Shown here: positions 1 through 13,010 of the stretch, one piece after another
How positions within the stretch are numbered: position 1 is the stretch's first letter
Layout: each line of letters starts with the position of its first letter
NCBI GenBank assembly: GCA_014898415.1
Contig: RCTD01000022.1
Coordinates: 248,001 to 312,000, forward strand
Source: Stromatinia cepivora
Lineage: Eukaryota > Ascomycota > Leotiomycetes > Helotiales > Sclerotiniaceae
DNA: 64,000 nt
Direction of reading: 5' to 3'
Notes under the pieces: model-generated
Told to the model about the DNA's origin: nothing
Databases searched by the model: none
Seen by the model: the letters and a program-made list of their open reading frames with translations, nothing else
Made by a program: the position numbers and the translations under genes

Positions 1-125
1 ATTTCCATTTCCATTTCCATTTCTACTTCCACTTCCACTTCCATTTTTACTTCCACTTCCACTTCTACTTCCACTTCTACTTCCACTTCTACTTCCACTT
101 CTACTTCCACTTCTACTTCCACCTC
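1..125. repeat. pyrimidine-only hexamer microsatellite
   Basis: A run of TTCCAC / TTCTAC / TTCCAT hexamers fills the window start and continues off the left edge. The strand is almost purely C and T. This is a simple-sequence tract; no function can be read from it. Confidence 0.9.
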
Positions 126-1005
126 CTCCCACCCCCTTCCCCTCCCCCCAAAACCAAACCTCCTTACCCATCAATCTAAACAACGAATAAACCTTCTTTC
201 TTACATCCCACATCCCACATCTTACATCCCACTTCCTACTTCCTACTTCCCACATCTTATCTCTCATCCCATTTCCCCAAGCAGCCCTAAAGCCTCTAAA
301 TCCCCCCTCTAACCCCCTCTAACCTTCCCCCCACCCCTCCCCCCACCCTTCCTCCACCCGCATACATCAAACATCAAACATTAAACATAAAACCTCCTTT
401 CCACCCCTAAATTTCAATTCATAAATACCTCCTCTGACTCCTTCAATTCCCCGATGACTTCTACCACCATCACACACCATCACCATATCACCACCACCAT
501 TAATCTTAATCAACATTAATAAGAAAAGATTTAATTTCTTAATCATAGATTTAACATAATATGCAAAATAGAAAAGATAAGATCCACGATAGCTGTGCAG
601 TTGACAGGTACTAGGTAGCTACTAACTATTAGGATGCAAGATGACTTCATCCTTAGTTAGCACTTGCAACATAAAATCTACACAAGGACAAGAATGAAGA
701 GAGAAATCCAACAGCTCCAAACACAATATTCAAGAAAAAACATCATATCATAAACATTCAAAGAAATCTTCATTCCGTTCCATTTCATTGTATTGTATTT
801 CCCGTCCTCAATTCTCAAAAATGACTATGATGAAAACTCCCAGTAGACTATGTACATTTTGTACAGACAGACTCTTGAACCCACCTACTTCATCAACATC
901 CGCCTATCCATCCATCCATGCATTCGCAATCTGTTCCAAAAGCGAGGCTCTCCCTTGAAGCCACCCAAATCCTCCCAATAACATCTCTCCGCCGCTTCCA
1001 ACAAT
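126..1005. other. intergenic, C/T-rich, no gene seen
   Basis: The pyrimidine-rich composition continues to about 480. The rest is ordinary intergenic DNA and the likely 3' UTR of the complex I gene. No open frame with coding character was found on either strand. Confidence 0.6.
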
Positions 1006-2150
1006 CTACTTCCTATACCACATTCTCGTAATCTTCGTATGTCTCATCTTCTTCTGCAATTGAAAGATACCATACATAAGTGCCTCACTCGTGGGCGGAC
1101 AACCAGGCACATAAATATCGACCGGAACAATGCGATCACAACCCCTAGTAACACTATAACTATAATGATAATAGCCACCACCATTCGCACATGATCCCAT
1201 ACTAACAACCCATCTTGGATCAGGCATTTGATCATAAACTTGTCGAAGAGCAGGAGCCATCTTATTGGTGAGAGTACCGGCGACAATCATAACATCGGAT
1301 TGACGAGGTGAGGCACGGAAAATTATACCAAGACGATCTTGATCGTATCGTGGGGTGGAGAGATGCATCATTTCGACGGCGCAGCAGGCGAGTCCGAAGG
1401 TCATAGGCCACAGGGATCCTTGACGTGCCCAGTTGGCAATTTGATCGAGTGTGGTTCTGTTTGAATATTATTAGCTTTTGTTTCAATGTTCATTCCAGAC
1501 TGCCACCCAAAGTGCAGCGAGCAAAGCGTGAGTCTAGAACAAAGCGTAGGCTTGAAGCAGCCTCGCCCCTTCTCTTATTCCTCTCATCCCGTCTCCCATG
1601 CCCGCCACGGTATCCCCCATCCCTCTATCCCCCATCTCCCCTCACCTCTCCTCCCTCTTTCCCCTCATCACTCCCCCAAACAACCCCCCCCCCCCCCCCC
1701 CCCCCCCCGACCAAAAAAAGAAAAATCCGACACATACAAAGCATACTGCATAACCCCCTTCTTCCCCTCCTGACTCGGAAGCAACACCTCCCTCCTCTCC
1801 TTCCCCGTAACACTCAATTTCAACTCGGCCCTATTATCCGGATGACTAGTTTCCAGAGCCTGAACCTGAGCTTTCGCCGTTTTCACCGCGCTTGACGAGA
1901 TTCCCGCTTGGAAGCGGTGGGGGAGGAAGGAGAGCTGTGTGGTGGGTTTGGCTGTGGGTGGATTTTGTTAGTTTTGGTTTTGCTTCAGGGAGTGAAATGG
2001 TATGGTTTGGTTGGGATGGAGGTGGGATGGGGTTGCCACGGATTGAGGAGGACTGAAGAATGGGTTCGTAGACGTAGGGAGATGATAGGAAAGAAAAGAA
2101 AACAAACCTCTCAATACCAGCGCGCCCGCAGATCGAGTAGTTTTAAACAT
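1006..2150 (-). CDS. NDUFS7: NADH:ubiquinone oxidoreductase PSST / 20 kDa subunit, mitochondrial
   Basis: This is the nuclear-encoded complex I subunit that carries iron-sulfur cluster N2 next to the quinone site. The model has three exons: 2150-2108, 1951-1738 and 1456-1006. The introns are 156 bp (GTTTGT...ACAG) and 281 bp (GTATGT...ACAG), phases match at both joins, and the product is 235 aa. The N-terminus [14 protein letters not shown] is basic, hydroxylated and lacks acidic residues, as expected for a mitochondrial presequence. The conserved core runs from about residue 75 to the end. The four expected N2 ligands are present: the CC pair at 110-111 (LACCAVE), Cys175 (GSCANGG) and Cys205 (PGCPPT). 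The C-terminus ITRMWYRK is also typical. The second intron contains a 25-nt C homopolymer. The only uncertain point is the exact acceptor of exon 2, which was chosen by phase. Confidence 0.95.
1684..1708. repeat. 25-nt C homopolymer inside NDUFS7 intron 2
   Basis: An uninterrupted run of C (G on the coding strand) lies within the 281-bp intron. Its length is likely polymorphic or poorly sequenced. Confidence 0.9.
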
Positions 2151-2841
2151 CTTGAGTTCGCTTTTTCGTCCGTCTGACTGTCCGACTGTCTGTCCTATCC
2201 TATCCGTATTCCTGATACCTCTCTGTAACTAAATCGACCAGTCAACCAACCAATCAATCAGTCAATCAGTCAATCAATCAATATATCAATTGACAACAGA
2301 ACAAAAAAGGACCAGGTAAGTAAAAATAGTCCAAAGTTCCGTGGCGTCTCGAGGTTATCTATCTATCGGCAACTCGCAAAGTCATCGATGTCACTAAAGA
2401 TCTCAAGGTTCAAATTATTGATTTCGGTTGATTAATTTGAATCCGATGATTGGTCAAGTTCACGTGATTTATTCATGCTTGCCGCCACCACTTACGCGAA
2501 TATCATCAACACAAGTCCCAAACAATTGAAGATCGTTCCATTTTAAATAAATTCTATGCTAGCCTGCTAGTTATCATATTGAGTTTTTTGTCTATCCAAA
2601 ATCCAGTTCATTACAATTTCCATTTTCCCCTTCGTCCCTTTTCCATTGACTCTAGAAATAATACAGGATAGCTAAAGCTCAAGTAGATATGTATGTAGTA
2701 CAACAACGCAATAGTATATACTACGAAGTAAAAGATCCAACGCAAAACAAGGAAAAACAGACTTTGATATTGAAGTCCCGTAACCCCTGCCACCCAAAAT
2801 GAACCCATCATAAATTAAGAACGCAATAGAGTACCCCTCAT
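2151..2841. other. intergenic between NDUFS7 start and PCT1 stop
   Basis: Holds the NDUFS7 promoter (right of 2150) and the 3' UTR of the cytidylyltransferase gene. A 66-codon open frame on the minus strand at 2611-2811 has no coding character and was not called. Confidence 0.6.
2236..2290. promoter_or_regulatory. CAAT-rich short repeats upstream of NDUFS7
   Basis: Repeated CAATCAATCAGTCAAT units include one full CCAAT box at 2250-2254, about 100 bp upstream of the NDUFS7 start. CCAAT boxes are bound by the Hap2/3/5 (CBC) complex, which in fungi controls respiratory genes. Assigning this site to that complex is inference. Confidence 0.35.
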
Positions 2842-4460
2842 TTATTGTCCAGATTTCTTAGCATTTTCCGCCATAGCAGCATCAATTTGTGCATCGACTT
2901 GTTCCTCATCAACCTCATTTTCATCAGGTTTGAAATTTTCCTTTCCGCTTTTACTTCTCGGCGATAACCTTTCCTCACTTTCTTCTTCACTACTTTCACT
3001 TCCTTGTAAACTATCACGATTGTTATATCGACTTCGAGTCATCTGGAACATAAAGTCAGCTTAAGTAAGTTTTGAGAACGTAAAAACATACCCATGATCG
3101 TACACCACCAATAAGACCTAAACTATACCCTGTCGCAAAATCACTACCTGGACCTGGACTATCATTTCTTGGAATTTCCAGACGGCGTGTAAGGTGTTGT
3201 AGAGCAGATGGATTTGTAAGACTTCCAGTACTATTTCCATCGAAGCTATGCATACGTGCAGGACTGCCGGGACGACTAGATTGCCAGAATTGTTTCAATT
3301 CTTTTCCCAATTCTTGACCAGTGGTACTCCAATTTGTTCGGATAGCTTCTCTCATCTCTGCAACATGACGTTTTAAGTCAAGTTCATTCTTCTTAAGCCA
3401 TGATACGTTAAGCTCTTGTCTTGTGGTACCCCGCTTGAATTGACGAGCAATATATTTCTCGTAATCACGAACGATTCTGGATGACTGTTAGCAGTGATTA
3501 AGAAAGTAGAAGTTCAAAAACATACTTTGTAATGATACCAGTTGTGCTAACACCCTCGGTTCTCTGCGTAACCAAGAACTTGCCTTGTTCCTTGATTGGC
3601 TTGTAAATATCATCTCCTTCATCTGCTCCATATGGAAGATCGTCATGCGCAACGTAATCGATCCTTTTCTCTGCTAAAAATTCCGGAGTAACAATCCATG
3701 GACAATTCTCAACGACCTCATCAACCCACTTGCAGTGTCTTACAGTTTCAGCTCGCTCCTGCCCGGATAAAACTGTAAGTCCTTTTCTCTTATGTGTTTC
3801 CGCGTCTCCCGTAACTCCGACCAATAAATAAACGTCTGGGAATGCTTTTTTAGCTTGTTCAAGCTGTCGCATGTGTCTGCCATGAATTAGTTACTACTGC
3901 CAAGGTCGTAGTGTTTGAATTACATACCCAAGATGAAATAAATCAAACACACCATCCGCATAAACACGAACTGGTCTACCAGTAGGTGGTGGGTTGGTCT
4001 TGTATCCAACAGGATCCATCAATTTTCCAATTGGTGGTGGGGCCATCGATTGTGCATTTTCCTCTTTCTCTTTTCCTACCTCTTGCTCTTCCTCCTCTCC
4101 CTTGGATGTACTTTTTCTTCCCTTCTTTCCAACTCTGTTTGCTATATCTGTACTACCCTCAGTTGTATCTGATGGTTCACCCGGATCTCGCGCATTGTCA
4201 GATCCATTAACTGCTACTTTATCATGTGTAGATGATCGGAGACGCTTCGCTGGTGGGTTCTGAGAATCGACGGAAAGAGCCTTTTTGTGACTTGAGCTAC
4301 GTGTTTCTCGAGTTTCCGGAGCTGTAGATTCGCCATCTTCACCAGATGCATCTCTTGATGAATTTTGTATTTGATCGAGTGTTGAGGACTTCTTAGATGA
4401 TGAACCAGTAGCAGTACGCTTTCGCTTTCCTACACTTCCGCCAGATGATGGAGAAGACAT
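2842..4460 (-). CDS. PCT1: choline-phosphate cytidylyltransferase
   Basis: Makes CDP-choline from CTP and phosphocholine, the rate-setting step of the Kennedy pathway to phosphatidylcholine. The enzyme usually switches between nucleus and membranes. Four exons: 4460-3928, 3876-3526, 3476-3092 and 3042-2842, with introns of 51, 49 and 49 bp (GTATGT donors), give 489 aa. Exon 1 encodes about 150 residues of Ser/Lys/Glu-rich disorder, then the catalytic start VYADGVFDLFHLGH. The HLGH nucleotide-binding signature (about 176-179) is split by intron 1. The second signature RTEGVSTTGII is at about 283-293. A charged helical stretch after the catalytic domain (around 300-345) is where the lipid-sensing amphipathic helix lies in the family. 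The tail is acidic and Ser-rich, the usual phosphorylated region. Exon 3 uses the second of two close acceptors (TCCAG), forced by frame. Confidence 0.95.
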
Positions 4461-6141
4461 TTTGGATTTTTGAATTTCAATCTGAAAATGGATCCTATTG
4501 ATAGAGGGGAGTTGAGATGATCGATTATAGCTTTCTTGTTTTCGTGTCTTGATCGTAGTTTTTGATACTAGGATGAGCTTCCCGAAACTTGAATAATTTT
4601 GACCAGGGGTTCAAAAGTTGGTGTTTAAGTACCTAGTATCGCGCGGATTAGAGAAGTTGATAGATATCAAAAGTAAAGCTTTTGAAGCTTGAGAATGTAA
4701 ATATCTCAATAAAACAATAATACTTTTGATGAGAGTATGTTCTTAAAAAAAATTAATCAAAGCTTTATGTAAGGTTTACTGCATCAATAATTGGTAGAAT
4801 GGAAGTAAGTGGTAATGATTTAAGTTGTGTTGTTGTCCTCACATAAAACTAGTTTCAAGCTATCTTATTAAAAAACATTAAAAACCCCAAACCAGGTTTC
4901 TTTTGGGGCGTTCAAATTTCAAAATATCGTCATTGCTAACTGTTGAGTAAGAGCACGTGGAACGCTAATAAATAATGAGCTGTTTCTGTGACCGTTGATT
5001 GGTTAATTCAAGATCCACGAATAAGACTAGAACTCCCCCACCAACTCCTTGCCCTAGGGAAGTTGGAAATCAGTGATCATTCCCAAATCAATCATTTATT
5101 ATTATGAAGATAATATATAAATTAAAATTCATCATAATAAAATAAGATTTCAAAACTTTATATATATATATTTTTAATTTTTTTTTTATAAAGACTAAAA
5201 AACAGTTATTTATCAATCTCATATTTCTACAGAGTATAAGATTGAGTTCTTTGGAATAAAAGAAACAGAGACTGCTAAACTCCTCCTCCCCTTTCTCCTC
5301 CTCATCCCCTCCCTAAAAACAAACAATAATTTCCCACTCTGTGGTTCGCGGTTCGCGGGGTAACTGATCAATCTCTTAGTTTCTAATCCTTTCTCCGAAC
5401 CTACCCACCTATCTCCACTTCAAGCTGTGACCATTAGCTACTTAGGTAGTAGGTAGTGATTATCGCTATCCACCTCACTTCATTCAGCATTCAGCACTCG
5501 GCATAGGGGAAGGGCTTACTCCATAGATCACCTACTAATCACGGGGAAAAATTACAAACATACAAGCATACAAACATGCAAACCGGAAAAGAGACATGAG
5601 ATGAACCATTTAACCAGGATATCAATCAACTGGTATTTTTCAAAAGTACAATGCAATGTAACTTGGCCTTACTAGTCTAGGGACCCTTTCCTATAGAGAT
5701 CTGTAATGTAAAATAGAAGAGATAATGGACTCGTGACCAATGATAATATAACTCGCTGCGTGTGAAGATCGTAAGTTCGGGAAATTTCATGTAGAAGGAG
5801 AAGCCACCACCAAGGGGATCTCCAAAATGTTTACCAGATATAAAGTATTCATAACCTTTATGCCTTCCTTCATCCTATGCTCCCTAACCCCTCCTAACAT
5901 TCACGAAGACTCCCAGAAGAACTCGCAGCACGTGAATTTATCTCACGTTTTGCCAGGAAAGACGCAAACAACTTGCAACCGTTTCTTTCTATTCCAGACA
6001 TAATCGCAAAAATAATCATTCATCAAGATGAATCTGGTCTGCATAATTTCTCGAGTCATTAATATCTTCGCCTCCCCCCTCTGGCCATCCACCACTTCAA
6101 GAATCTTTGAAGTATCAAGAATACTCAAAGTACTCATACGT
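4461..6141. other. intergenic, AT-rich in the middle, no gene seen
   Basis: Contains the PCT1 promoter and the 3' end of the PP2C gene. A tract at about 5,100-5,215 is nearly pure A and T. CACGTG occurs near 4,953 and 5,930. The 64-codon frame at 5943-6137 lies in the PP2C 3' UTR and is not called. Confidence 0.5.
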
Positions 6142-7961
6142 CTATTCCTTCGAGTCGGTCGTTTTTGGTAAAACCTCGTCGACTACAGCCTGGTATTTAG
6201 GATCTTTCGGGTCGATCTTTTCGGGCAAGGCATTGGATTCGGGGACTTCGGATTGGGGTTGTCCTTTTGGGACTTGGCTGACGAGGTCTTTGTCTTCCTC
6301 GCCGTGATCGAACATCTCTGTATCATCGGAATCAGTGAGGACTTCTGTACCATCTCCAAGAAGAATGATCCGTCCACGTTGGTTCCCACCGAAAGATTTA
6401 AGCTTCTGGTCCATATCAACATCATAACCACTATCACTATCATCAAAGTTATGATGAACACCAGGTCCTCGGAATTCAGCTAGTAAACATATTAGGAGAT
6501 ATTCCGATCCTAGGAACTAGCGGAGTACTTGCCATACTCCGGAGGGGCACATGGACCATCTCCAGTCGCGACACGCTTTGCGATCTCATCGTACCACTCT
6601 TCCTTAGTTTTGCCGTTCAAGAGACCAATGACAATCATAGTCATGTTATCACAACCAACACCACCAGTTTCCGAATTGGATGCTAAGCAGTTATCCATCA
6701 TGTTCTCACAGATTTTAGATAGGTCTTGCTTGGCAACGATCCCTCGTCGAACAAATTCAATGACAGCTTGAGAGGATTGGCAATCCCAGATACCTATAAA
6801 ATTATGTTAGCCGGTATTTCTTAAAGATTCGTCACAAGCTACTGACCATCGCAAGCAACCACTAAGAACTCGTCGTCGTCTGTAATGTCGTGTACGGTAA
6901 CGTCTGGGAATGCAGTCACGATTTGTTGTTCGGGTGAAAGCCCTGCGCTCTTCTTGAACTCGAAATCACCAATAGCTCTTGACAATGCAAGATTGCCATT
7001 GACACGACCAAAATCGACGAAACCCCCAGCCGCATTGATTCTAGCCTTTTCGCCTGCACAGATGTATATTAGTATTTTGTGCAGGATATTACCAAGATAA
7101 TGAGCTACCTTCGTTCTGCGGCTTGTGGTCGAATGACAGAGGCTTAGCCCGACCCTTGACTCCCAAAACGCTTCTTGAATCTCCGGCATTTCCCTTGAGA
7201 ACAGTAAGTATATTCCGGTTTCCTTTGATACCATATAACATACCACGTAAATCTTCTTATGCGAAATGATACCAACCGATGCGGTACAGCCAGAAACCTC
7301 CTCCTCGTATCTTGGATCTACGACTTGAATCAGTAAACTTTTCTCATAAAATATAAAAGCTCTTCTAACCCATCAAAATTGCTCTATCTGTTGCAAGGAA
7401 GCCATCCTTCAAAGCTTGTTCAATATCACCCTTTTGAAATGCTTCTTGTTTCGCAATGATCTGGTGTATATTTTCGCCTGCAAAGAGTGCTACCCTGTCT
7501 CCTCCATGTCCATCATAAACACCGAAGAAGGAAAGTCTGCTTTCGATTGGAGCTGGCTTGAATTCCTGTCCCTTTGTATTCTGTAAATCAAGAATAGTCG
7601 CGTGCGCATCCTCCATGCTAATTCTCCATCCTTGCATAGAAGAGACACCATAGACTAATCTCTCATCGCCTCCGACAGCTGAGTTCTAAAAGAGAGAACA
7701 ATGTTAGTAATCATGGAAAGTGGTAGATACATCTCGATAGTAAGATTGCGGCTGTACACCGAGTCTTCATTGAATATTTTCTGGGAAAGCTGTCCTCATT
7801 TCCCGAACAGCATAAAAATCCTTGTATCACTGCGGGCGCGGGGCAATACCAGATATGCGATACCATGGTAAGAGATAGCAGCGCCGACAATGACACAGTA
7901 AACAAACAAGGAAAAGCAAACATACCTTCTCCACGACCGGCTCCGAAAGAGTCTGACCCAT
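6142..7961 (-). CDS. PTC2: PP2C-type protein phosphatase (Ptc2/Ptc3 class)
   Basis: A Mg/Mn-dependent Ser/Thr phosphatase. In yeasts this class switches off MAPK and DNA-damage kinases. Seven exons: 7961-7926, 7685-7370, 7317-7244, 7193-7109, 7053-6847, 6793-6533 and 6479-6142, give 438 aa, with phase agreement at every join. The N-terminus MGQTLSEPVVEK carries a Gly2 that fits N-myristoylation in this class (inference). PP2C metal-site motifs are visible: WRISMED (32-38), GVYDGHGG (67-74), GNLALSRAIGD, ACDGIWD and GCDNMTMIVI. The last intron (6532-6480) has a GC donor (G|GCAAGT); no GT donor keeps the frame. The C-terminal ~110 residues are acidic and outside the catalytic fold. The start is supported by family similarity of the first twelve residues. 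The first intron (240 bp) is long for this window. Confidence 0.93.
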
Positions 7962-10076
7962 CTTGAGAATAGATCTAGTCCTCTCTACAAAAATCCAACA
8001 AACAATTCAGATCCTTCTCTCAACAAGATTTGTAGGTATCCTGGCTTCTTGGTGTTCCTTGACAGAGATTGCAAAGATGTATGGGTAGGATGCGGGGTCG
8101 TAATTTCCTTGGAAAGAAAGGCCGAAGAGATTGTAGATAGGTGAATACTATCGGCAAGATGATATCTTTCGAGTCGGAGAACCTTTTGGAGGTGAACGGA
8201 GAGATTGGGAGAATTATCTTTGCAGATCGCGTGCAGTTTTTGGGAGGGAAAGAGAAACTGATGCTACTAAAAATGACGCCCCTTCCTGGATTGATGAGAG
8301 CAAAGAACGCTAAAAGTGATTCGCTTATTTATCTATAAACAGCAGAGTGGGGACAGAAAGGATGGATAATTGAATTAATGAATGATTTGATGTGTGCAAT
8401 GCTTGCTTTTTGTGATTTGTGAATAACAAGAATAGAATGGTCTCGAAGTGATTGATTGATTGTTTCTTGCTTATTTTCAAAAATATCTACTGTGGTCTTG
8501 GTAGGTAGGGGGTTACAATAGATTCCTTTTTTATTAATCATCTTTCCACCTAGGTAGGTATTATGAGTTAGTTGTCTACCTAGTTAGTTATTCATCTCTT
8601 TGTTTCGCGCGGTGATCTTCAAGGGAAATAGACGTTGATATTGATAAATAGTAGGTTTCATTTGATTCATCTTTTTGATAATAACTCATAATTCAATTAT
8701 TGATACCATCTAGAGTTTGTAAAGAGGTATCTAGTCCATCTCTCTCCATCTTCTCCTCCGTAGAACGCATCAGCCATTCTGTCGTATTCCAAATTTTCTG
8801 ATTGATATCTACAGTACCTAGGCTAGGTAACATATGATAGGCTTCTCTTCCTTTACATAGTCATATTGGTAATTGGAATTCTCAACTCCATGCAAGCTTA
8901 TTAGTCTCCTGTACTACAAGTACTACTACTGCACTTGACTACTTATTCGTTTGGCGGCAGTCTGGACCAACTCACTTGGCGGACCCTTCTTGACCTTTCG
9001 TAGATGTTCGGAAGAATCGAACGGACTGCGCCGCACTTTAACATTAAATTTCTCTGACTTCCGGAGTAAATTTCCATGGAATGATTTTTTTTCTCTGTTT
9101 AGACGATTCGATCCAATGTTATCTTTTGCTAATCGATAGCGCTGGCATAATTTTGCTTTGATCATTTAACGAACAATGTAACCCGTAACCCAAATGGCCT
9201 TGATCAATCTTTTCTATTTCTGAATCAATGTCATAGCAATCCCTGTACGCAAATTTTCCCTGAAAATGATAAAGCTGGGGAAAATTGGAAGCAAAGCACA
9301 ATAAATCTTTTCATGAGTGATCTCATCCCGTTTCTACCCGGCCTGTGTGAAATTGTATCATCATCCATAGGTATTTTGACATCAAACCCTTTGAATATTG
9401 TAGAAACCAAGTGGTTTATAAATAATGAACAATCATATATGAGTTATAGTATTTAGTTTAATGAGAATCGAAGTACTCAGAAGATCTGGTATATTATTCG
9501 AGTCAAAAACAAAGGATGTCTCTTTCTAGAATATGTCGAAGTTTAGATGGCTCAAGTAAGAAAGTATCGTGACATCTAGCAGGTCTGTCTTTTGAGTAGA
9601 TCAAATTAAGGCTTCCATTCCGTTCTTGTATTTCAACATTTGGAAGGAGTAGATATTTGTAGTCTTTCTATTCTTTCTTTCATTTCAAATCGCGAAATCA
9701 AGAGAAGATTCTAAGCCAGGCATCGATTATACCGCCATATTCTACGAGAAGCTAGGACTCAGTGAATTATCTTTCCCCAAGCTTCACTGGCACATTCGAC
9801 TTCGACATGTTCGAGGCACATTGTAGAAGTGAACCTTGGGACTTGGGACTTACTATATACATAACTTTCCATCTACGAAACCCATGGTATTCACCAAACA
9901 CTCCATCTCTGTCTTTTTTGACGAATCCTTGCGAATCTTCAACCACTACAATCTGATCTCATACCATTCACTTTTGCCTAATCACCTATTACATTATCTT
10001 ATCCTCGTCACGGCCATCATTTACACTTTTCCGACCACCGCACAATCATTTTCCGTACCCTCCACTTTTGACAACC
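7962..10076. other. intergenic, no gene supported
   Basis: About 2.1 kb with only short frames, none with a recognisable motif or consistent splice context. The segment around 8,930-9,170 is relatively GC-rich and open on both strands, but I recognise nothing in it. Confidence 0.45.
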
Positions 10077-10361
10077 ATGATGAACCTTCAACCCATATTA
10101 ATCTTTCTCGCAGGGACTATCATCACACTTTGTGGATTCATCGCCAGCGAACTGATACCTGAACCAACACCTCACAAACAATGCCTCGAAGATCTCAAGG
10201 AGCTAGATCAACGAGCAAAGGAAACATGGCAACGACCTGAAATTCCCAACGGAACCTGGGAACAATCCAAGACTCGACTTCTACATAGCAATTCCGCAAC
10301 ATGCATCACGGGCTCGAAAGCATGCCGTGGGATATTGAAAGTCATAAGTGGCATAGTATGA
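10077..10361 (+). CDS. small putative secreted protein, unknown function
   Basis: A single-exon frame of 94 aa from the first of two adjacent ATGs. Residues 1-23 form a hydrophobic segment (LIFLAGTIITLCGFIAS) with an A-x-S end that fits signal-peptidase cleavage. The mature part would be about 71 residues, charged, with three cysteines (KQC, ATC, KAC). I recognise no family. It lies 1.2 kb from the edge of the AT-rich transposon block, a place where fungal small secreted proteins are often found (established for several plant pathogens). A role as an effector is inference only. The frame could also be the first exon of a longer gene, since GT dinucleotides occur near its end. Confidence 0.4.
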   Translation: MMNLQPILIFLAGTIITLCGFIASELIPEPTPHKQCLEDLKELDQRAKETWQRPEIPNGTWEQSKTRLLHSNSATCITGSKACRGILKVISGIV

Positions 10362-11514
10362 TGGATTCTGAGGCGAGTGTAATTGTGCAGAAACATTATG
10401 CTGAGTATGAAGTCACTTTTCTCTGCTAGAATCATCGGTTTACTTTGTACTAATAATTTTGAGACATGTAAATAAGAATTCTGACCCGCTGAAATAAGGC
10501 AATCTATTCACCTTAAAGGAGAGCGGAGAATGAACCCTGGTTTCTTAGTTGCGAGACAGGTCGTTTGGAAATATCCCTGAAACTCTGCTCTCGCTGTAAT
10601 TATTTCAACAATTTACCCCTCCGCATTTTAAGGAGATACATACAATAATACTATCTATCTATCACTTTCAACCCCATGAATTCTTCTACATCTCTCAAAC
10701 TATCCTCCGTCCTCCGTTCTCCGTCCTCCTCTCTATCTTTCCTCCTCAGTCGATATTCTAGCTTTCTAGTGTATTCAGTGCATATACAGAAACCATGCGG
10801 TTCCTATATACCAAAGCCGAAACCATAACATACAAATTATCAAATTCTTCCTCCTAGACGCAAAAGTTGGAAATCTAGCCGCTTCTACCTGCCTCATTAT
10901 ATCTCACCCCTATATCTCTCAAGAACCAAGATCAAAGAAAAGAAAAAACAACTACACTAACTCACAATCCTCAATATTCGAGCATAACATCATATTCCCC
11001 ATATTTCCCATATAACCGATGCGAAGAAATATATATCCATGATTCTTCTTCTTCTCGCCTTCTTCTATCTAAGAAATATTCTCCCATCTTCTCTTGAATT
11101 TCAGATCAGAGCTAGATATCGCGATGGTATACTAGCATATTGGCCTACTCGTAAGTCGGGAAGTAAAGATACGATATACAGGAAAACGGGAGGGGTCTAG
11201 AGTTTTCCAAGTTTTTGGAGTGGAAATTTGAAGAAGGGTAGGTTATTTGCTATATATAGCTTTGCATCTCTTGTAGCTAAGTTTTGTTCTGCATTCTTCA
11301 CTTTATGGTTTCTCGTCATACTCCAAATACAAACATACCAAACACGAAATCCACATACCAAATATCCCCCTCACCCCTCACACCACTTCAAAATTCAAAA
11401 TCTCACCAACCCAACCCAACCCAACCCCCAAAAAAGTTCCTCCTCCAGTGTAGTCGATGGGTGGTTAACCGTACTCTTTTTGGAAAACTCAATCCAAACC
11501 GTAAATAATAAATT
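10362..11514. other. intergenic, left shoulder of the AT block
   Basis: Mixed-composition intergenic DNA; no gene supported. Short frames at 11,228-11,527 end in low-complexity CCAAC repeats. Composition shifts abruptly to near-pure AT at about 11,510. Confidence 0.5.
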
Positions 11515-12970
11515 GATGAAATCATAATCTAATAATTATTCATTAATAAATTGAAAAAATAATTATTAAAACCTATAAATATTTATAATTAATGATAAAA
11601 TTTTTGGGAATAACTTTAATTATTTTAATCTAATTTAAATTTCTCTATTTCAAACTTATAAAGAAAGAAATTAGATTTCTATCAATTATTCAAATACTTT
11701 ATTGTTTTTATAGAATCCTTTAATATTTTAATTTTTTAAAAAAATAATTAAAATTTGATATCGGAAAATAATTTTTCTATTTTAATTAATATACCCGGAA
11801 TAGAAAAAATATTTCAAATTATTTTAATTAATCTTAGGAATTTTTATTTTATTTTTTTCTATATTATTAAAAACCCCTTTTTATAAAAATACTTTTAAAT
11901 ATTCAAAACTAAATATTATTTATATTCATTTTCGATAAAATGCATATACTTTTTTTTCCTTTCTAAAAGTATAGAAAATTTTGGTTTCTTTTTTATTATT
12001 TCTTTTATTACAATATTTTAAGAATTTTTTATATTAGGAATATTAATATTTATATAAATATAATTTCCTTTTGTAAAGTTTTAATTGTTTTTTTAATTTT
12101 TATAATTCTATTATTATTTTATTGATTATTATCAAAAAAATAATTCCATTTTAATTATAGAATAAAAATAACATTAATAATATATTCTGATTATATTAAA
12201 CGAATATATTATTTATATAATTCATTTTGATAATTCAACAAATTATTTTCAAATTAAAATTTTTCAAGAAGTATATTAAATTCAGATTCAGAATAAATAT
12301 CATTAATAAAAAGATTAAACAAATCATTATATTTTTTATAATCAAAAATAATAAAAGATTCCGAAATATAAACTTCTATTTTATTATATACTTTTAAAAC
12401 CTTCTAAGAAAATCTATAATAATTAGATTCATCTTTTCTTTACAATTTTTGATATATAATATAAAATGGATTTATAAATATAATAACATTAATATAGAAA
12501 TTGCAAATATAGGATTGATTAAAACCTTTCAATTATACAACAAGATTTAAAAACAAAATCTATTTCTAAATTACTATTCAGATTTATAATAAACAATTGA
12601 TAACAATTCTTTCTACAAAGAAAAATAATCTCTGAAATAACTAATTGTATATTATTCTAAATATAGAATTAATTAAACCAAATTCTCAAAGATCGATATC
12701 TTGATCCAATATTTATATTAGATTTATTAATCCTTCGAAAGAATATTAAGATCCTTTTTTATATTTGATTTTCTTAAAGCTTTCTTTTGAATCATCATTT
12801 GTCTAATATAATTGAAATTCGTTTATTTAATCTTTTTAATCTCCAAAATCTTAAATATAATAATAAACAATAAGAATTTGGTTAAAATAAAAAACAAAAG
12901 TATAAAAAAACTATTTATATATTTTTAAAAATTTATTCATTTTATTTCATTATTATAATTAATATATTAT
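11515..12970 (+). mobile_element. fragment of a second copy of the copia 3' region (F1)
   Basis: From about 12,498 to 12,970 the sequence aligns by eye with 22,065-22,148 joined to 23,825-24,245, that is, the copia 3' region with E2 removed. A minus-strand frame at about 12,250-12,365 resembles the frame at 21,851-22,051 (both read SxxxFD...DL...F...E...L..K). The left part is too mutated to align by eye. The fragment ends where LTR A begins, preceded by ATTAT. Confidence 0.55.
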
Positions 12971-13010
12971 TGTAACACACAAAAGCCATAATAGAGCTGA
13001 ATAAACAGAG
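12971..13010 (+). repeat. LTR family A, left 40 bp (interrupted by the copia element)
   Basis: Starts TGTAACACAC and matches the first 40 bp of the complete A LTR at 17,249. It ends in CAGAG, the target copied on insertion of the copia element. The remaining 238 bp are at 24,897-25,134. Confidence 0.8.

Noticed and set aside
1425..1895. 156-codon plus-strand frame
   Set aside because: It lies antisense to NDUFS7 exon 2 and intron 2 and consists of Pro/Ser low complexity from the C run.
5943..6137. 64-codon minus-strand frame below PP2C
   Set aside because: It follows the PP2C stop with no splice link; treated as 3' UTR.
8141..8338. 65-codon plus-strand frame
   Set aside because: No motif, no promoter or splice support, and adjacent to the PP2C start.
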